Shown: piece by piece, positions 60,853 to 64,000 of the stretch | Layout of the letters: each line of letters begins with the position of its first letter | Numbering within the stretch: the stretch's first letter is position 1 | Assembly (NCBI RefSeq): GCF_031624395.1 | Contig: NZ_JAMQON010000002.1 | Span: 62,001 to 126,000 of the forward strand | DNA: 64,000 nucleotides | Source: Halomicroarcula saliterrae | Lineage (GTDB): Archaea; Halobacteriota; Halobacteria; Halobacteriales; Haloarculaceae | Direction: 5' to 3' | The notes under the pieces: model-generated | Databases searched by the model: none | What the model was told of the DNA's origin: nothing | What the model saw: the letters and a program-made list of their open reading frames with translations, nothing else | Translations under genes and position numbers: made by a program

Positions 60853-61827
60853 ATGAGACACGCACTCACGGAAATCACCGTCGTCGGCGAGGACGATACG
60901 GGGCTCATCGCAGAAGTCACGTCGCTGCTGTTCGAGCGCAGCATCAACATCGAAGACCTGGACCAGGCGGTCAGAGAGGGCGTCTTCCGGATGACGATGC
61001 ACGTCGACACCGCCGAGATGGTCACCACGGAGGAGAAGCTCCGCGAGGACCTGACCGAGCTTGGCGACGAACTCGGCGTCGACGTGCAGGTCCGGTTCCC
61101 CGCCGACCGCGAGACCCAGTCCATCGCCGTGCTCGTCACCAAGGAGTCTCACTGTCTGGAGGCCCTCTTCGAGTCGTGGGCCAACGGCGACCTCGGCGCG
61201 GACATCGAGGTTGTCATCGGCAACCACGACGACCTCGAACCGCTCGCACAGAAATACGACGTACCGTTCCACGATATCGGCGACGAGAAGGGCACGCCCG
61301 ACGAGGAGCAGTTGCTCGACCTGCTCGCGGAGTACGACGCCGACCTCATCGCCCTGGCCCGGTACATGCGCATCCTCTCGCCGGACGTGGTCTTTCGCTA
61401 CGAGAGCCGCATCATCAACGTCCATCCGAGCCTGCTGCCGGCCTTCCCCGGCGCGTCGGCGTACATGCAGGCAATCGAGGAGGGCGTCCGCATCGCCGGC
61501 GTCACCGCCCACTACGTGACGACCGACCTCGACCAGGGACCGATCATCACCCAGCGGGCGTTCAACGTCCCCGACGACGCCACCGAGGAGGAGCTCCAGC
61601 AGCTCGGCCAGCCCCTCGAAGCCGAGGCGCTCATCGAGGGCATCAAGCTCCACCTCAACGACGAGGTGACGGTTCACCGCGGCCGGACGAAGCTCCGCGA
61701 CCCGGAGAACACCGACGCCCAGCTCGGCGCCCCCGAGGAACTGGACGACGAGAACCCCGACCGACCGATAGACGGGCTCGGCGAGTTCGTGGCCGACGAC
61801 GAGCCGGAGGCTGAGGCAGACGACTAA
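60853..61827 (+). CDS. purU: Formyltetrahydrofolate deformylase
   Basis: This enzyme releases formate from formyl-tetrahydropterin for purine synthesis or one-carbon balance. The 324-residue protein has an N-terminal ACT domain (EITVVGEDDTGLIAEVTSLLF, about 1-80) and a formyltransferase domain with catalytic Asn189, His191 (NVHPSLLPAFPG) and Asp227 (TTDLDQGP). A 60-residue acidic tail beyond the catalytic domain is not in bacterial PurU. An upstream in-frame GTG at 60730 adds 41 residues without support. The stop lies inside a 40-bp direct repeat. Confidence 0.92.
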   Translation: MRHALTEITVVGEDDTGLIAEVTSLLFERSINIEDLDQAVREGVFRMTMHVDTAEMVTTEEKLREDLTELGDELGVDVQVRFPADRETQSIAVLVTKESHCLEALFESWANGDLGADIEVVIGNHDDLEPLAQKYDVPFHDIGDEKGTPDEEQLLDLLAEYDADLIALARYMRILSPDVVFRYESRIINVHPSLLPAFPGASAYMQAIEEGVRIAGVTAHYVTTDLDQGPIITQRAFNVPDDATEEELQQLGQPLEAEALIEGIKLHLNDEVTVHRGRTKLRDPENTDAQLGAPEELDDENPDRPIDGLGEFVADDEPEAEADD

Positions 61828-61920
61828 GCCAGTGCGAACCGCTGTGCGTGTTCGCGCACTTCGTCGGCTGTCTCACAGAAGCAGACGACTAAGCCAGTGC
61901 GAACCGCTGTGCGTGTTCGC
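61816..61920. repeat. Tandem 40-bp direct repeat at the purU 3' end
   Basis: Bases 61816-61855 and 61881-61920 are identical over 40 bases, offset 65. Copy 1 contains the last codons and stop of purU; copy 2 is noncoding. Each holds a potential hairpin, GCGAAC/GTTCGC (GTGCGAAC/GTTCGCAC in copy 2). Copy 2 is flanked by AGAAGCAGA (61877-61885) and TCTGCTTCT (61932-61940). Confidence 0.85.
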
Positions 61921-62012
61921 ACACGTCAGCATCTGCTTCTACGAAGCATATGAGTAGGCCACACGAGGAGCCAGCGGCTCCTCGGGACGGGCGAGCCAGT
62001 GCGGGTCGCCCG

Positions 62013-62165
62013 TCAGAGACTGGATATCTGGCGTCGCTGCCGACAGGCGGCACACATGTACTTGCCCTCCCGTAGCGCCGCTCGTTCGGACGCCGTAGCC
62101 CGGGCTATTTCGCCGCCACTGACCGGTTCACCACAGTCCGAACAGGTGTACGCTTTCCCCCTCAT
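62013..62165 (-). CDS. Small zinc-finger protein (50 residues)
   Basis: This protein has two CxxC knuckles, CSDCG (8-12) and CAACRQ (about 38-43), separated by a helix (ERAALREGKYM). The start ATG 62165 lies 26 bases downstream of a TATA element. A longer frame start at 62207 crosses that promoter and is rejected. Function is unknown; such single zinc ribbons are common in haloarchaea. Confidence 0.75.
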   Translation of the reverse strand: MRGKAYTCSDCGEPVSGGEIARATASERAALREGKYMCAACRQRRQISSL

Positions 62166-62183
62166 ACGCAATAGTACACAATC

Positions 62184-62196
62184 TATAATTATAAAT
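62184..62196 (-). promoter_or_regulatory. TATA element of the 50-residue zinc protein
   Basis: Minus-strand ATTTATAATTATA is centred about 26 bases before ATG 62165. Part of it, TATAATTATA, is a palindrome, but no plus-strand gene starts at the matching distance. Confidence 0.6.
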
Positions 62197-62413
62197 TCTG
62201 GCGACACACCGGTCAGAGGAGAGCGGCAACAACCCGTCCGCGACGCGGGTTGACTCTCCGGGCGAACGTCGAGACCGAGGCAGACGGGAAACCCGGGCCA
62301 GTTCTTCGCGTTCAGTCGAGGACAAGATCGGGGACGGAACTGACCGCACTGGTGCCGGTCCGGCGTGAACAGTTTCGGTAAGTAGTAAATACCGGTATGA
62401 ACGACCGACCGGA

Positions 62414-62662
62414 GTGAAATGCGAACTGCTCGAATCGGGAACTATGACACTGACTCACTCTGTCACGGCGAGCGCCTCGTTCGGTCCCATCGTCCCGCTC
62501 CAGCTCGGGGGCGGACTCCTCTGGCTCGCACTGCTCTTTCTCGTACTCGCACTGGTCGCAGGGGTGCTGGGGGCCCGTGGAGTGGCTGGTCTGAGCATGG
62601 ACATCGCGAAATGGCTGGTTATCATCTTCGTCGTGCTCGCGGTCGTCACCTTCCTGCTGTAG
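62414..62662 (+). CDS. DUF1328-like small membrane protein
   Basis: This 82-residue protein has two membrane helices (about 32-52 and 62-82) joined by [16 protein letters not shown], the DUF1328 signature. Two starts are possible. A TATA-like AGTAAATAC at 62385-62392 is 26 bases before ATG 62414 and favours the long form; ATG 62444 gives a 72-residue form that looks more like relatives. Function is unknown. Confidence 0.78.
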   Translation: MKCELLESGTMTLTHSVTASASFGPIVPLQLGGGLLWLALLFLVLALVAGVLGARGVAGLSMDIAKWLVIIFVVLAVVTFLL

Positions 62663-62805
62663 GTGAGCGACGACTCCTGGCCAGCGTCGCCGCTCGGCTA
62701 CCGCGACGATACCGGTCCCGCATCGGGAAGCGCCGTCGCGCGTAGGCGTGTGATACCGCTTGAACGACCTCGATGAGTCAAATACGCGATCGGTCAATCC
62801 CCCAT

Positions 62806-63024
62806 ATGAGCCTCACGCAGCTAGCCGTCGCTGGGCGCTGGGCAGTCAGGGTCCTCCAGACGCAGGGCGGACGCGCGCTGGCGGAGGTCCTGCTCGCGCT
62901 CACCCTGTTCGCAGCTATCACGACCGCCCTCGCACACTACCACATCGGCGGCCTGCTCCTCCGTCTCACCAAGTGGCTCTCGCTCCTGCTTCTCGGTCTG
63001 GTGGTCGCGTTCCTGTTCCTGTAG
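62806..63024 (+). CDS. Small membrane protein, possible DUF1328 relative
   Basis: This 72-residue protein has two helices (about 27-43 and 50-72) ending LLRLTKWLSLLLLGLVVAFLFL, similar in layout and in the IAKWL/LTKWL end to the DUF1328 protein encoded just upstream. The linker lacks the GARGVAG signature. ATG 62806 is used; TCAAATACG (62778-62786) is about 24 bases before it. An in-frame ATG at 62773 is possible. Confidence 0.68.
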   Translation: MSLTQLAVAGRWAVRVLQTQGGRALAEVLLALTLFAAITTALAHYHIGGLLLRLTKWLSLLLLGLVVAFLFL

Positions 63025-63041
63025 CTCCCCGAGACGACCGT

Positions 63042-64000
63042 TCAGAGCGCTCGAACGGCGTCGACGGCGGCGTCGAGCGACGGGGCGTCGAAGACCTCGC
63101 CCCCGACGTAGGCGTTCGTGCCGGCACAGTAGAGGTCGCGAGCGGCCGCGACGACGGACTCGTCGAGCGGCTCGGGCGACTCGTCACAGAGCGATTTCCA
63201 GTCCGCGATACCCTCCGCAGTCGCCTCCTCTTTCGCGGCGCGTACGGCCTCGACCCAGTCGGGCTGGGTGCGTTTGTGATACTGGCGGATGACCTCCTTC
63301 GAGACCTGCTGGCCGTCGTAGGAGAAGCGGTTCTCGTCGAAGGTGCCGACCACGTCGGCCACGCGAATCCCCCCGTCGTGGTAGAGACACTCGATTTTGC
63401 CGTCCTCGTGGACCAGACCCGCCTCGGCGGCGTGGTCGGTGACGACGTGGTCGACGGCCAGTGCCAGCTCTTCGAGCCGGTCGAGGCTGGCCGCTCCGAC
63501 GATGTGCTCGGCTTCCGCGCGGTCGAGATAGCGGTCCTGCTCCTCGTACTTCGTCGAGAACTCCACTATCGGTTCGTCCAGTTCGACGACGCGGTCGGGC
63601 CACGTCTCGAAGTCGAGGTCGTGGTCGGCCGGGTCCGTCCGGCCCCGCAGCGAGGAGCCCGTCCCGACGCGGTTCCGGAAGACGATCTCCAGCGGGATGA
63701 GGTAGTTCTCGCCCGCCGCGTCGTGGTAGGCGTCGTAGTCGTACTCGCCGTCGCGCTCGGGGAGGTCCGGGACCTGGGTGAGCGAGATGACCATCTCCTC
63801 GGGCGGCGTGCCCGCCGAGAGGGCCTCGCCCAGGTCGAGGACGTCGCCGTCCGGTTCGACTCGCACGCCCTCGTAGTGGGTCGGGACGTGGTTCTCCTCC
63901 AGCAGCTGGAAGTTGTACGCGCCCATCGTACACAGCGAGGCACCCTTGTCGGGAATCCCGTCGGGCATCTTCCCCCAGTCGAACACCGAGTAGTCGTCCG
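63042..64000 (-). CDS. purC: SAICAR synthetase, 5' truncated by window edge
   Basis: This enzyme joins CAIR and aspartate in purine synthesis. The visible part reads [19 protein letters not shown] from the window edge, the SAICAR-synthetase opening. [18 protein letters not shown] and [25 protein letters not shown] follow, whose cores are EIVFRNR and [10 protein letters not shown]. The start codon is beyond base 64000; the GTG at 63986 is internal. It is archaeal-long. It sits near purS, purQ and purU. Confidence 0.94.
   Translation of the reverse strand, partial: DDYSVFDWGKMPDGIPDKGASLCTMGAYNFQLLEENHVPTHYEGVRVEPDGDVLDLGEALSAGTPPEEMVISLTQVPDLPERDGEYDYDAYHDAAGENYLIPLEIVFRNRVGTGSSLRGRTDPADHDLDFETWPDRVVELDEPIVEFSTKYEEQDRYLDRAEAEHIVGAASLDRLEELALAVDHVVTDHAAEAGLVHEDGKIECLYHDGGIRVADVVGTFDENRFSYDGQQVSKEVIRQYHKRTQPDWVEAVRAAKEEATAEGIADWKSLCDESPEPLDESVVAAARDLYCAGTNAYVGGEVFDAPSLDAAVDAVRAL

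Noticed and set aside
1-64000. CRISPR array or prophage/defence island
   Set aside because: No regularly spaced short direct repeats, integrases, capsid genes or cas genes are visible; the only short toxin system is vapBC.

Overview
The window is a high-GC stretch of chromosome from a halophilic archaeon (class Halobacteria). Several things point there: uniformly acidic proteins, AT-rich TATA elements 25-31 bases before start codons (leaderless promoters), Tat-type lipoproteins, a PGF-CTERM protein, archaeal gene families (S8e, TgtA/ArcS/RaSEA, CofG/CofH, GcvPA/PB, phosphomevalonate decarboxylase) and many haloarchaea-only small proteins. I cannot name the genus from sequence alone. Most of the window is densely packed housekeeping DNA; mobile-element debris and broken genes are few and local.

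Layout. 1-2.0 kb: the end of a thiamine/iron-type ABC importer (permease, ATPase), then a HypE/AIR-synthase-like orphan and an MscS channel. 4.0-6.4 kb: an Hrq1/MrfA-like DUF1998 helicase. 6.4-9.8 kb: the B12 importer btuD-btuC diverging from btuF, apparently around one palindromic TATA box. 10-13.4 kb: an acetyltransferase, an NDH2-like flavoprotein and phosphomevalonate decarboxylase. 13.6-15.8 kb: small proteins, cobalamin adenosyltransferase and MsrA. 15.8-20.0 kb: a response regulator converging on a 1268-residue multi-PAS/GAF histidine kinase. 20-24.4 kb: the glycine cleavage genes gcvT-gcvH-gcvPA-gcvPB. 24.5-29.5 kb: a more accessory stretch with a frameshifted epoxide-hydrolase-like gene, a NYN protein, a TatD-like hydrolase, an AsnC-TRASH regulator, a possible IS1341-type element end and an MBL-fold protein. 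29.5-35.5 kb: pstSCAB, diverging from an AbrB-PhoU regulator. 35.6-38.6 kb: S8e, a DUF2240 protein, pyrF and small proteins.

38.8-44.5 kb: cofG and cofH (F420 chromophore synthesis) flank two transcription-related genes and a cytochrome P450. 44.6-47.4 kb: a cation/proton-type exchanger, nadE and a vapBC pair with a clear operator. 47.5-56.8 kb: all three enzymes of archaeosine tRNA modification (tgtA, arcS, raSEA), interspersed with small zinc-ribbon and membrane proteins and a partial duplicate of a VanZ-like gene. 56.8-64 kb: purine genes (purS-purQ, purU, purC), with a DUF7504/receiver-GAF pair, small membrane proteins and a tandem 65-bp repeat at the end of purU.

The genes serve mainly cofactor, nucleotide and tRNA-modification metabolism: B12 uptake and adenosylation, F420, NAD, one-carbon units from glycine cleavage, purines and archaeosine. 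The least explained items are the small genes inside the archaeosine neighbourhood, the orphan HypE-like protein, and several palindromes and short transcription-unit-like signals in intergenic DNA. I see no tRNA, rRNA or CRISPR array.
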